Assembly: GCA_025526915.1 (NCBI GenBank)
Contig: JAHLKH010000066.1
Span: forward strand, 1-64,000
Reading direction: 5' to 3'
DNA: 64,000 nt
From: Entophlyctis helioformis
Taxonomy: Eukaryota; Chytridiomycota; Chytridiomycetes; Chytridiales; Chytriomycetaceae
Below the pieces are notes generated by a model. It was not told the origin of the DNA and did not search any database. It saw only the letters and a program-made list of their open reading frames with translations. Both the position numbers and the translations under genes were made by a program. Shown here piece by piece: positions 11,601 to 22,127 of this stretch (positions within the stretch are counted from its first letter, which is position 1; each line of letters opens with the position of its first letter).

Positions 11601-12529
11601 GACGCGGGTGAGCGACTCGAGGTGTCTGGAAGCCGGGACGGACCAGAGCAGCTTGCCGGTGGACGAGACGGCGGCGAGGTCGCAGGTGGGCAGGAGGGCC
11701 ACGACGGTGCTGCCCTGGTGGGCGACGACGGGGGCCGTGGTGCACTGCAGGTTGGCGGACGAGGCGGGCAGGGCCACGTCCCAGAGCAGCGAGCCCGAGT
11801 CCTTGGAGACGGCGCGCAGGCTGAACGACGGGAGCGGGGCGTGGGCGTGTGCGTCGTCGTGGCGAGCAGAGGCGGGGGCAGGGGCAGGGCCAGAGAGGAC
11901 GTAGAGCGAGTCCGAGTGGTCAGCGGTGAGGGCGTAGACGAGCGAGTCTGCGGGCGAGGCTTGCTGACCGTGCGAGGCAGCGCGTGAGACGGCGAGCGAG
12001 GGCGAGGCGGGCAGGGCCTTGCGCCAGAGAATGTCGCCGTCCTTTTGGGCGAGCGACGCCACGGCGCCGTGGCTGGTGGCCACGTAGATGGGGCCCTGGC
12101 GCACGGCGGTCTCGAAGGCGGCGGCGGTCGGGCGGCCGAGGAGGCGGGTGTGCCTAGTGGTTGTATGCGAGTGTGAGTGTGAGACACCGCAGAGAGTGTG
12201 TGTGAGACACAACAGTGTGAGACACGCATGATCCAGGCAGCGTCGAGGCAGCCAGGCGAGGCAGGCGAGAGACACTCGGCAGGCTGGACAGAGCGGCCGT
12301 CTGCACATACAGACAGCGACAGACACGGCAGACAGGACAGTCATAGGCAGACAGACACACACAGACACAACCACAAGAGACACACACAGTCACAGACACA
12401 GACACACGCACCAGTCGTAGGTGCCGGCCTCTTCGCGGTACAGCGCAGACACGGGCGCGGCAACAGCGCAAGCAGCGCAAGCAGGGCAGGCCAGAGCGGC
12501 CAGAGGAGGGCCGGCAGGGGAGAGCGCAT
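8655..12529 (-). CDS. EMC1: ER membrane protein complex subunit 1 (EMC1)
   Basis: Exons, leftward: 12529-12412 (first, problematic), 12153-10752, 10684-9438, 9352-9064, 8961-8761 and 8690-8655; about 1,095 residues. Conserved features are [10 protein letters not shown] at the mature N-terminus, a PQQ-like beta-propeller ([26 protein letters not shown]), the C-terminal DUF1620 region ([20 protein letters not shown] then [21 protein letters not shown]), [17 protein letters not shown], and one TM helix before the tail [13 protein letters not shown]1 is the large lumenal scaffold of the ER membrane insertase. The ATG at 12529 starts a good signal peptide ([20 protein letters not shown]), but that frame differs from the one encoding [10 protein letters not shown]. 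One extra base in the CCCC run would join them. It is divergent from OST48, with 185 bp between the two starts. Confidence 0.93.
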
Positions 12530-12714
12530 CTGTCTGTGCGTGAGACAGTGAGACAGCGTGAGACAGACAGTCAGTCAGGTGAGACACCCAAGAGACACTT
12601 TGAGACACACACCGAAGGAGAGAGACAGAGAGTAAGCGTGAGACAAGCTGCGATCTGCACTTAAACCGACTCTCGCCTGAACACGCACACACGCACACAA
12701 ACACACACGCAGCC
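12530..12714. promoter_or_regulatory. Putative bidirectional promoter shared by EMC1 and OST48
   Basis: Only 185 bp separates the start codons of two divergent ER genes. The interval is rich in TGTCTC/GAGACA and TG/CA repeats. No TATA or CCAAT element was identified. Assignment rests on gene geometry only. Confidence 0.45.
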
Positions 12715-13946
12715 ATGGCCCGGTCGCTGCTCTCGCCGCTCTCGCTCTGGCAGACGCTGTGCCTGTGCCTGTCCCTCTGCGTGTCGCTGTGCACGCTGCC
12801 GCCCACGGCCTCGGCCCGCCCCGTCGGCGGTGCGCGCACGCTCGTGCTGCTCGACAACCCGGCCACGGACGAGCTGCGCTACTCGCGCTTCCTGGCCGGT
12901 CTGGCTGGTGCGTGCGTGCGTGGGCTGTCTCGAGTGTCTCGTGCTGTCTGTCTGTCTGTGTGGCTGTCTCACACACTCACTCACTCTGTCTGTCTGCCTG
13001 TCTCACACACACATCCCCTCTGGCACAGACCGCGGCCACTCGCTCACGCTGCACGCCGCTGCCCAGGCCCCGTCCCGCCCGCTCATTGTGTTTGAGGAGC
13101 TGGCCTACGACCACGTCGTGGTGCTGGCGCCCCGCATTCCCTGTGCGTGCAGAGCAGAGTGTCTCTCTCTCTGTCTGGAGTGTCTCACATCTGTCCACAC
13201 ACACACATCTGTCTCACACACACACTGCAGCCTTTGGCGGCGCCCTCAAGATCGCCGGCCTCATCGACTTTGTCAACGCGGGCGGCAATGTGCTCGTGGC
13301 GGCCTCGCCCGAGCTCTCCGAGACGCTGCGCGACTTTGCCTACGAGTTCCTGGTCGACTTTGACGAGCCGCGCACCGCCGTCTTTGACGCCTTCTCCACG
13401 CTCAAGTCCCTCAACGCTTCCACCACCACCAGTGCACCGGCCGTTCTCGCCGGGCCCGGCCGCGAGCACACGTCCCGCCACGTGCTCTCGGACGCCGTGC
13501 GCTCGGGCCCGGCCGTTGTCTTTGCTGGCATCGCCCACAAGGTGTCGCCCAAGAACCCGCTCGCGTTCCCCGTGCTGGCGGCCGCAGACTCGGCGTACGC
13601 GTACGATGTGGCCGACCGCCAGCCGCTCACGGGCGGCCCGCTCGTGGGCTCGGCCATCTCGCTCGCGTCGGCCTTCCAGGCCCGCAACAATGCGCGCGTC
13701 GTCTTTGTCGGCAGCACGGCCCTCTTTTCCGACGAGTGCGTCATTGGAGTAGTGGATGATGCCATTGATGTTGGAGTAGTGGATGTAGATAAGCACTTGG
13801 AGTAGATTAGATGTAGATATGCAGTTGGAGTGGCTGTGCACTCGTAGACTGACTTGTCGACTGACGCATGAACTGATGCATCGCCGCGCGCAGGTTCTTT
13901 GACCTCGACGTTCCCCACAGGGGCAAGACGTGCGTGTTTCTCTCTT

Positions 13947-13999
<53 letters not shown>

Positions 14000-14672
14000 G
14001 TGTCTTTCTCTTTCTCTTCTTCTCTTTCTCTTTCTTGTCGTGCCACAAACTAACATGCTTCCCTCTCTCTCGATCTCTCTCTCCTCTCTCCTCTCCTCTC
14101 TCCGATCTCTCTCGGACAGGGCCAAGGCCGGCAACGAGGCCTTTGCCGCCGACCTGAGCGCCTGGGCCTTCCAGGAGCGGTCCGTGCTCAAGCTGGCCCA
14201 CGTGGCCCACCACCGCGTCGGCGAGTCGCGCCAGCACGGCATCTACCGCATCAAGGACGCCCTGCAGTACTCGGCCCGCATCCTCGAGTGGTCCGGCTCC
14301 GCCTGGGTCCCCTTCGCCGCCCCCGACGTGCAGTTCGAGGCCGCCATGCTCGACCCCTACATCCGCACCACCATGGCCCCGTCGCCAAAGACCGGCCTGT
14401 TCACGACCACCTTTGTGCTGCCCGACCAGTACGGCGTCTTCACCTTCCGCCTCGACTACAAGCGCCACGGCCTGTCCTACCTGCACGCCGCAGAGACCGT
14501 GCAGGTGCGGCCGTACCGCCACGACCAGTACCCGCGCTTCCTCGTCGTCGCGTACCCGTACTACGCCAACATCTTCAGCATGATGGCCGCCTTTTTCGTC
14601 TTTTCCCTGCTGTTCCTGTACAACAAGGACGCGGGCGGCGCAAGCTCAAAGACCAAGATCAAGACGCTCTAG
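12715..14672 (+). CDS. WBP1: Oligosaccharyltransferase 48-kDa subunit (OST48/Wbp1)
   Basis: Five exons: 12715-12907, 13029-13142, 13231-13735, 13894-13929 and 14120-14672; 466 residues, phases all consistent. A signal peptide (about residues 1-40) is followed by the lumenal GIFT-like domain: RTLVLLDNPATDELRYSRFL, FGGALKIAGLIDFVNAGGNVL, and ARVVFVGSTALFSDEFFD split by intron 3. Next comes the conserved second half, with YRIKDALQYSARILEWSG and VFTFRLDYKRHGLSYLHAAE. A single C-terminal TM helix (NIFSMMAAFFVFSLLFLYN) and a short Lys-rich cytosolic tail follow. The protein is a core non-catalytic subunit of the ER oligosaccharyltransferase. Intron 4 holds a long CT tract. The donor for intron 3 is GA|GTGCGT. 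Confidence 0.95.
13950..13996 (+). repeat. (CT)n polypyrimidine tract in OST48 intron 4
   Basis: A near-pure CT run of almost 50 nt, followed by further CT-rich sequence to 14115, fills the 190-nt intron 13930-14119. Confidence 0.9.
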
Positions 14673-14987
14673 TCGTGGCTGTCTATGTCTGTCTGTGTGT
14701 CTACGTGCATCTGCATCTACGTGCACACGCAATGAAGCCGCGCTCTGCTGTGCACGCTTGAACCGGCCCGATATTCATACAATTACCAAGCGTTTTGGAA
14801 TTAAATTCGTCGAAAGAGGCGACGAATGCAAGCCAGCATGTCACACGATGGAAGGTTCGAGTCAGCAACGAGCATGCGACGACAGGGGGATATGCACATC
14901 CACAGCATGAGGGTCTTACCTTCTATTGAAGTGACCCGTTAGGTCGATCGGGAGGTCCCCGATTCAAAGTTGTAGTGGTGGTGCAAG
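14673..14987. other. 315-bp spacer between OST48 and the Fanzor-like gene
   Basis: Lower GC than the flanks. It holds a perfect inverted repeat (14806-14826) and otherwise no supported gene. It is the 3' flank of the Fanzor-like gene, the position where a guide RNA would be expected in TnpB/Fanzor systems. A T-loop-like stretch near 14955-14970 has no pairing partners for a tRNA. Confidence 0.5.
14806..14826. other. Perfect hairpin-forming inverted repeat, TTCGTCG/CGACGAA
   Basis: A seven-base-pair perfect stem (14806-14812 with 14820-14826) and a seven-base loop (AAAGAGG), about 160 bp beyond the stop codon of the Fanzor-like gene. It could be a transcription or processing signal or part of a guide-RNA scaffold. 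Sequence alone does not show which, and a stem this short can arise by chance. Confidence 0.5.
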
Positions 14988-17184
14988 TCAGAGCGCCAAA
15001 GGCTTGTCACGTGGAGTGGCACGTGACTTGCTGGCACGCTGTGACTTGCTGACGCGCTGTGACTGTGTTGGACGCAGCTTGTCGACACGTCTTGCACGAT
15101 CCTGGACGACAGGCCGATCGGGTGGTGTTGGAGGCTGCTGGATGACGGGCGGATCGGGTGGTGCCAGAGGCTGCTGGTCGACAGGCGGAGCACGTATTGC
15201 ACGCAGCTGGATGGAGATATGCATTGCCGCGATGCTGTTGAGGTGCGCTTGCGTGGCTGGATTGCTGTCGGCTTTGGTGTGCGTCAAGTAGAGCGGCCGG
15301 TGTCCAAAGAGCAGATGCCACAGTGCGACCATCCCGATGTTGGTGGCTCCAAGCACGTCTCGGTGGTAGACGGTCGTGCATGCTGTGCACTCGTAGCGTC
15401 GCAGGTTGGTGCGGTTCTTGTCTGGGATCCGCTGCTTGCACTGCGGGCACATCTGGCTGGTCAGGTTCTCGTTGCAGCGGTAGATCTGTGTGTGTGTGTG
15501 TGTGTGTGTGGTCAGTTGGTGCACAGATGGATGGATGGATGGATGGATGGATGGCATATCCAGACGCACATAGGCATATCCAGACGACCGCAGATGCCTG
15601 ATGAGAAACTTCTCAAACACAGCATGCCGACCACCTTGGCCTGTAAAGTCGATGCCAAATGCCCAGACAACGGGAATGTCTTCTCTGTTGGCTTGTCACA
15701 GGCGGCCTTGAGATGCAGCAGATGCGCGCTTTCCAGTGGTCAATCCTGCCAGCTTCATGATGCCCTCAAGAGCGTTTCCGCGATCAGACATGCTGTTGCT
15801 GCACATGGTGAACCGCTTGGCCTTGACCTTCTGTGGAATGCCATGCCATGCCAAGCGGTCCAGTGTGATCAGCAGGCAATCAAGCAGCATGGCGGTCATA
15901 TCAATGGGCATCCAGAAACAGAGAAAGCATACCCGTGCATTCAGGAATGGCGAGCAGTATGCATGGCAGCGCAGATCCCAAAAGGCTCTCTCGCCTGCTT
16001 GGCGTTTGGATCAGCATGCTTTGCTGTCTTGAAGGCAATGGCTCGTGGACGTCGGCTGCCTTGGCATATCGATCAGCAAACCTGGCGCAAGAGGCAGGCA
16101 CTGTGAGTTGATCTGGTCAAGAGTGCGCGTGGCAGAGTCATTGCATGCATACCACCGCTGAAAGTCACGCTCAGCTTGAAACATGCCAGAGGAGAGCACG
16201 TAGTTGGCCTCGAGTTATACGAAAAGTCTCTGAGATCAACCAAGATACTGGACGCGCCAAACAGGTACCGCTGGCCCCAGTCAAAGCTGACAACACGAAC
16301 AGTCTGGTAGCCTTGTTGGTGAACAGCTTGTTGGCGTTGACAATGTTGGGCAGCCACTGGGATGCATTAAAGTTGCGCTGGGCCTGTCGTGCCATGGCAT
16401 GAGTGAGGAATGTGCAACGCATGTGCACTAATGCGCGAGGTTAGCATGCAAGTGGCTTACAGGATTGGGCGCTTTTGGCTTGGTGGCTGATGGGTCGGCA
16501 GGATCGGCGGCTGTGGATGGCATGTCAGTCGGTGTGGACAACAAGTGTGCGTCTGGATTGGCACAGCAACTCACATGTGCCATCCAAGTGATCATGCCCG
16601 TCATTGGCCTCATCATCATGAGCATCACCAGCAAGACTGAGCTGCTGGGCTGGAGAAGCCGCATTGGGATCTGCAGAGCAAGGCAGTGTCAGAACCATGT
16701 GTGCACCATGCATTCAAGCACGCCACATACTGCGAGGCGACTCTGGACGGTCTGTGCGAAGTCCAGAGTCAGCTGAGAGACGCTGTATCCATCGGTCTTG
16801 ATGCTGCCTAGTCTGACAGCCTTGGTTGGTCGCGCTGGGGGCAGGGCTTTGATCGCAGCCTGGATGTAATCCTCGCGCTCCTTGCCATCCAGACTCTGCT
16901 TGTTGGCCTCTTGCGTCGCCTTGGCTGTGGCCGCATTCTTTGCCTTGGCGTTGGCCGCGTCCATATCTGCTTGGGCCTCTGCCGGCGTTTGATACCGTCG
17001 CTTGTCCGAGGTGAGTCCAGGAAGCAGGATGTCCATGACACACAGCTCATGGCTTGAGCTGAACGCGCGCTTGATCTCACTGTTGGATGACTCGAGTGTC
17101 AAGGCCTGTGAGCCAGGCTCTTTGAGAAGAGTGGTTTGTAAGTATCTCATCATGTAAGCATGGCATAAACAAGTGCGACCTACT
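14988..17184 (-). mobile_element. Fanzor/TnpB-like (OMEGA-type) nuclease module
   Basis: Family landmarks appear in order. A TDG-type strand (SIKTDGYSVSQLTLDF, about 16770) comes first. RuvC-I follows with its Asp in VVSFDWGQRYLFGASS (about 16270-16310). Next is LSSGMFQAERDFQRWY (about 16180). The block VVWAFGIDFTGQGGRHAVFE and FLIRHLRSSGYAY (about 15570-15670) leads across intron 15486-15569 to RuvC-II with its Glu in RCNENLTSQMCPQC. A Zn ribbon CPQC...CTAC then precedes RuvC-III with its Asp in HRDVLGATNI. All three acidic residues and four Zn cysteines are present. In characterised Fanzor proteins these drive RNA-guided DNA cleavage, so activity here is inference. A Pro-rich tail of about 70 residues ends at the TGA 14990-14988. 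No terminal inverted repeats or target-site duplication were found, so mobility is unproven. Confidence 0.7.
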
Positions 17185-20100
17185 GCTGATCGCAGCCAAG
17201 AGACGCTTTTGCAAAGCCTGCAATGCCGCGTTGTTCTTGGTTGGCTTGCGATCCTTTGGGTTCCCTATCACCGACCAAAACAGAATGGTCTCGGTGATAT
17301 GACAAACGGGTCCCGATTCGCCGCCTCAGGGCATAACTTGATCACTGTTTCGCCGGCCAGCTTGCGCAGCCGGTAGAACTTGCCTATTTCCGACAGCGAC
17401 TTGTTGAGCAAGATCGCCGCAAGCCTGACCAGCTGTGGGGGATCCCAGAAATGGCTATGCCCTCCGTGTCTGAAGGTGTGCTGGATGCCGCGTCTGTGGT
17501 GGCCTCGTCCCTCTCGCCACATGGCTTCTTGGTCGCGGTGCAATCGGTGGGCGACGAAGAGCTAGACAGGGCCCTCTTGCGACCTGTTGCAGGAGGTGCA
17601 GCATCCAGAGTGGCTTGTGGTGCAGCGTCAAGATCGGCCGGCGATGGGGTATCCTCAGCGACCATTGGCATGGCGTCCTCAGCGACCAGTGGTGTGGCAT
17701 CCTCGGCGGCCAGTGGCGTGGCATCCTCAATGGCTTTGGTCATGGCCGCGACTGATGCCACGACCTCCTCCTTTGATGCGCCGGGCATCAGCTGGTGGGC
17801 AGCAGCAAGCATGAGCATCGACTGGTTAGAGATGACATGCACTGCCAGCATGGTGCAGATATCTCGGGCCAAGTAGCTGTAGATGTCATTGGCGCTTTCC
17901 CACACAGACCAACAGCCAGCTTGCATGGCAGGACTGCCTTGTCCAAATCTGTCTGGATCGCGCTTGTCTGGATCGCGTCCATCTTGTCAGCATCCATCAT
18001 ATCCATGCCCATCATGTCAGCATCAGCCATGTCTGCACGCACCTTGCCTGCATTGGCGTGCACCATGCGCCGCGTCCAGTTACGGTGAACAATCAGTTGC
18101 ATGACGGTGACCAACCATGCGTTGGTGGTGTCCATATATGATCGCGGCTTTGCCATGCGACCATTGCCAACAATCATGACAATGTGGCGTAGGAGACATG
18201 CCACAGACGTCTCGCCGCCGGATCTGCTGCTGGTCAGTGCTGTGAGGAGTTGATTGGCAGTTGGAATGACTGCTGCTGCTTCTGCTTCTGCTTGCTGCTC
18301 GTGCTGCTCATGCTGCTCGTCATCCTCGTAATCCTCATGATCGTCATCGTCCTCGTGGTCATCATGATCATCATCATCCTCGTGGTCGCAATCGTCCTCA
18401 TGGCTGTCAGGACCGTCAGGGTCATTGGGGCCATTGGGCTGCTTGGGCTTCTTGACGCGTCCGAGCAAACAGAGCTCAAGCACTGTGCCCTTTGAGAGGA
18501 TCACAGAATCCCCATAGAAAGGGATTTTGCCCTTGCGACCATGCGGACCAACGCCATACATAAACCGGACCATGGTGTCCTTTTCCAGCACACAGTATCC
18601 TGCCAAGAGCGCAGCCTCTGTCTTGCGGTCAAGTTTCTCGCGATCAAGAAAGCAGTAGTTGGTCTTTCCATCGCGGGTCCACTTGAAAACGCGATAATCG
18701 AGTGGCAGCGGCTCATCTGACTCGAGCTTGAGCAGTACTTCGAGAACAGCGCCGAGCATCACAATCCCGACATGCCGAGCGCCGACAATGAACGTGTAAA
18801 CCTTGGAAATGCAGGCTAGGACGACCATGGCGACAGTTTGCTCTGCTGAAAGTGGTTTGGCTGGAGGGCCCAACAACTTTGCGCTTGCTGGATTGTCTGA
18901 AACCATCTCCTGCACACCTGTCAGCACACACAAAGCCGAGCATGCAGAGCAGCATCGCGATCAACTCCCATACCTTCAGATCCACGATCATATTGGGGCG
19001 ATGTTGCTGGTGTTTGTCTGAGCCTTTGGTGCTTTGGGATGCTGCTGTGCCTCCTGCTCGCGCTCGTCTCCTCCTTCTCCTTGTCTTTCTCCGTGCCCTC
19101 CTCTGTTGGTGCTTTGAAATTGGCGGCTGCAGGAAGAGTCTGGCAGGCCCCTTGTTGGAAGTCGCCCATCCGGACAAGCTCATTGTGCCAGGCGCGTCTT
19201 GCATGAAATGCGTATCTGCCAGCAGAATGCATGTCAGCAAGCACAATCAAGGCATGCAACATGCCATATGCCACTCACGTGCCCGTCTTGTCACCAGTTT
19301 TGTCCTTTCGGGCATCCAGACCTCCCTCCTTCTTGTTCTCCTTGACGATCTCATCTGCCTTGGCCTTCTCTGCACGCTCTGCCCTCTCCTTCTCACGTGC
19401 AGCCAGCATGGCCGGCGTGCAATGGCGTGGCTCCTGCCGCGGTTGGATCCAGTATCAGGTGTCCATTCTGCGTGCACAAGATGCTCACAATCACAAGCCT
19501 GCAGTTCCACTCACAGTTGTCTTTGTGTCATCAAACACACCAAGAGGGAATCTCTTAAGGCATGCTTGGTTGGCGCGATCATTCTCAGATGACCTGGGCA
19601 GCTTTTCTGGCGGTGGAGGAGGGCCAGCCTGTCAAGCAAAAGGATGAGCAATCGTGCCAAATCACTGCGGCACACACAGACAATGGAAGATGAGACGCAC
19701 TGCAGCTTGCTCGATGACTTTCTGCAGCAGAGTAATGGCCTTTAGACGCTGATTGACGAGTGTGATTGAATTGCCCCTGCCCTTGCCCTTGCCCATGCTG
19801 ATGCGCCGATTCTTGAGACCGTTCAGGGCGTCCAGCAGGTCTGTGGCCTCCGCATGGATAACTTCAAACGTGTCTGCCGGTGCCACTCTTGTACTGATCC
19901 GTCTGCGGTGCTTGATCGGCTGTGTGTCTTGCTGCGTTTGTGGATCTGCAATAATGCGTTCCACAATGATGGCATTGTGAGTGGATGATATCAAGTCATC
20001 GCAAAGCAAGCAGCACATACTGGGAGTGGAGACATTGCAGAATGGGGCGCGTTTGGGATGCGTGATCTTGTACAGCCGATCGCGCATTCTTGGAGCAACA

Positions 20101-22127
20101 GTCTGTGCAGGAGCAATGGATCGAGTCAGTCACATTCAAGATCAACAACCACACATGGTGCAAGAGCAACAGCATGCATCCAAGCCATGCAGCAACTTAC
20201 AAAGGCGTGCAAAATGAGCTTATCTTGTTTGCTGAGACCTGCGTACTCATCCGGCTCAATAGATTGCTCCCTGACGGTCTGCAGAAGCTGGGTACTAGCC
20301 GTCCTGCAAATGGCAGAGAGGATATTACGGCGTGTGACGGCATTGTAGTTGTCGGCAAGGAGCTCAACCGCATGCCTGTTGATGGCACCCATCGCCACGC
20401 GGCATCCCTTGACTTCCCTGAATGCAGCGTCCAGCTGCCCACTGATGACAATAGTGATGGCAAGCTGCTCAACAGCACTGCGCGTAAGATGAACAGCTGC
20501 AGGGATAGGCTCGCCATTCTTTGCCTTGGGATGATTCAAGCAGCATCCAGGCGACAAGCACCTGGAGAATGATCAGAGAATGGCATCAACACAGACAGGC
20601 GATGTCAGTTTTTCCAGAAACGCCACAGATGGCATGCATGCATACTTGGTCTCAGCTGAGGCAGCCGTGTCAACATCCATGCTGTTGGCACTGCCTGATT
20701 GATGCTCAGAACTGGCAAGGCATTCAAACGGGTCAATGCCAGTATGTCTGCAACCGCACTTAATCAAGAAGCTTGCCTGGTTGCAATCACGCCAGTTGGT
20801 GCACTGGGTTCAGTCTGGTTGACAAAGATGTCAAACGCATTCTGGAATGAGTGCACAAGGCTCCCATCGCCAATCTCAGCCAACTCCTTGATGTACGCGT
20901 CCTTGACAGCGTGCATGAATATTCTGGCCTCAAATGGAGTTTGAAGGATGGCACAGAGCTCAGATTTCTCGATCCCCAGCTCGACAGCCTTGGCGTTGAA
21001 CTGCGTGTTGGTAAATTCAGCGGCGGCCGCGATTCCTGGCAGGGAATGCAAGCAGAATCGTGCACAAAGACAAAGAATGGTGTGAGTGATGACAGATACA
21101 ACAAAACAGGCGCGGCAACTCACCGTAGCCATGGCGGGCAAAGAAATCTGTATGAGAAAGTGAAGCAATCAGCTTGCACACACCAAAAAATCCACACCCA
21201 AAGGCGGATGCCATGGTGGCAATCCCACCATGGTTGTAGGATCGCATTGGCGCGATCCGCCCATGCTGCATGTGTGTCAAAATGACAGCACAATGCCCAG
21301 CAGCATGGGCAACAAGGTCGGAGTCATTTCCAATGATGAGCATTGGCTTTGGACTGCCACTCAGTGCATATTGTGAGCCATCAACTAGAACAGAAGAACG
21401 CCACAATGATCTCTTACCTTGACTTGCAAACATGGCGGGCGATGCAACAGTCTGCCTCGTAGTTGCAATGGCAGACTGTGAATCCATCCATCGATCGAGC
21501 CAGCTCCTTGAGCGCCTCAAAGATATGCTTCTTGTCAATGTTGGTCAGGCAGAAGAACCTCTTGAGGGCGTGTTTCTCTTCCCTGATCGCCAGAAGCAGA
21601 AGGTGGTTAGTATGGCAGCCACACAATTCAGAGCAGCGACCTTACTTGGTCATTGACCCCGCCTGCTTGTATTCTTGACGCTGGTAGATGTGCTGCTGGA
21701 CTGTGGCGGCTGCTTCGAGCATCTTGAGTGTGCGGCTGTGGTGGACCAGCTTGACCTCCGAGTCACCGAGACGCCCGTCAACATGGAACCAGACGTCGTG
21801 GCCGTTGCCAAGCGACGCCATAAAGACTTCCAAGGCCGGCTGGATAATGGCCTTCCAGCCGGCCTTGGAGTCTGGCTGGCTGATGGCTGCTGTTGCAACC
21901 AAGGCTGAAAAGAATACGCTGAGAAAGTCGACATGTATAGTGCTGCTGATGAAGCTGCTGGCGGCTGTTGCTGTTGCTGTTGTTGCTGGTCGCTGTTGCT
22001 GCAGCGGCTGTTGCGGCAGTGTGCTATGGAGCACAACCTGCACGACCTGGCCCAGGGCCCAGGCAGCGGTGTGGACAAGGACGGCGCCGTGCGTCTCGGC
22101 CACTTTCAGCAGGCCTACGAAAGTCAT
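14988..22127 (-). CDS. XPG/FEN-type nuclease exons joined to a Fanzor/TnpB-like RuvC nuclease; multi-exon, frame-broken in the 3' half
   Basis: Exons, leftward: 22127-21646, 21582-21418, 21353-21124, 21035-20777, 20711-20646, 20561-20201, 20102-20021, 19945-19701, 19628-19515, 19433-19279, 19215-18974, 18917-18043, 17962-17184, 17119-16731, 16670-16575, 16510-16461, 16383-15933, 15830-15570 and 15485-14988; about 1,900 codons. The first twelve exons keep phase perfectly. The N-terminus resembles XPG/FEN1: MTFVGLLKVAETHG, HVDFLSVFF, FHVDGRLGDSEVKLVHHSR, then NYEADCCIA, IIGNDSDLVAHAAG and a turn ending in GYG. Middle exons (18043-18917 and others) are unrecognised, with an Asp/His-rich stretch. 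The C-terminal part is Fanzor-like (see separate entry). From exon 13 on, frame changes without introns occur near 17440, 17310, 16730, 16320 and 16215, plus several between 15.6 and 16.1 kb, nearly all fitting one lost base. Intron 4 appears to be GC-AG. Two adjacent genes rather than one fusion cannot be excluded. Confidence 0.62.

Noticed and set aside
12714..12716. ATG on the minus strand overlapping the OST48 start as an EMC1 start codon
   Set aside because: It is in frame with [10 protein letters not shown] but would add about 65 residues of TG/CA-repeat translation (CVFVCVCAC), not a believable leader.
14905..14975. Possible tRNA near GGTCCCCGATTCAAAG
   Set aside because: The T-loop-like stretch has no complementary T stem, acceptor or anticodon arm.
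16428..16461. A 33-nt intron ending at GCATTAG before the Fanzor RuvC exon
   Set aside because: Too short and out of phase; the acceptor GCACGACAG at 16384 gives a 77-nt intron in phase.
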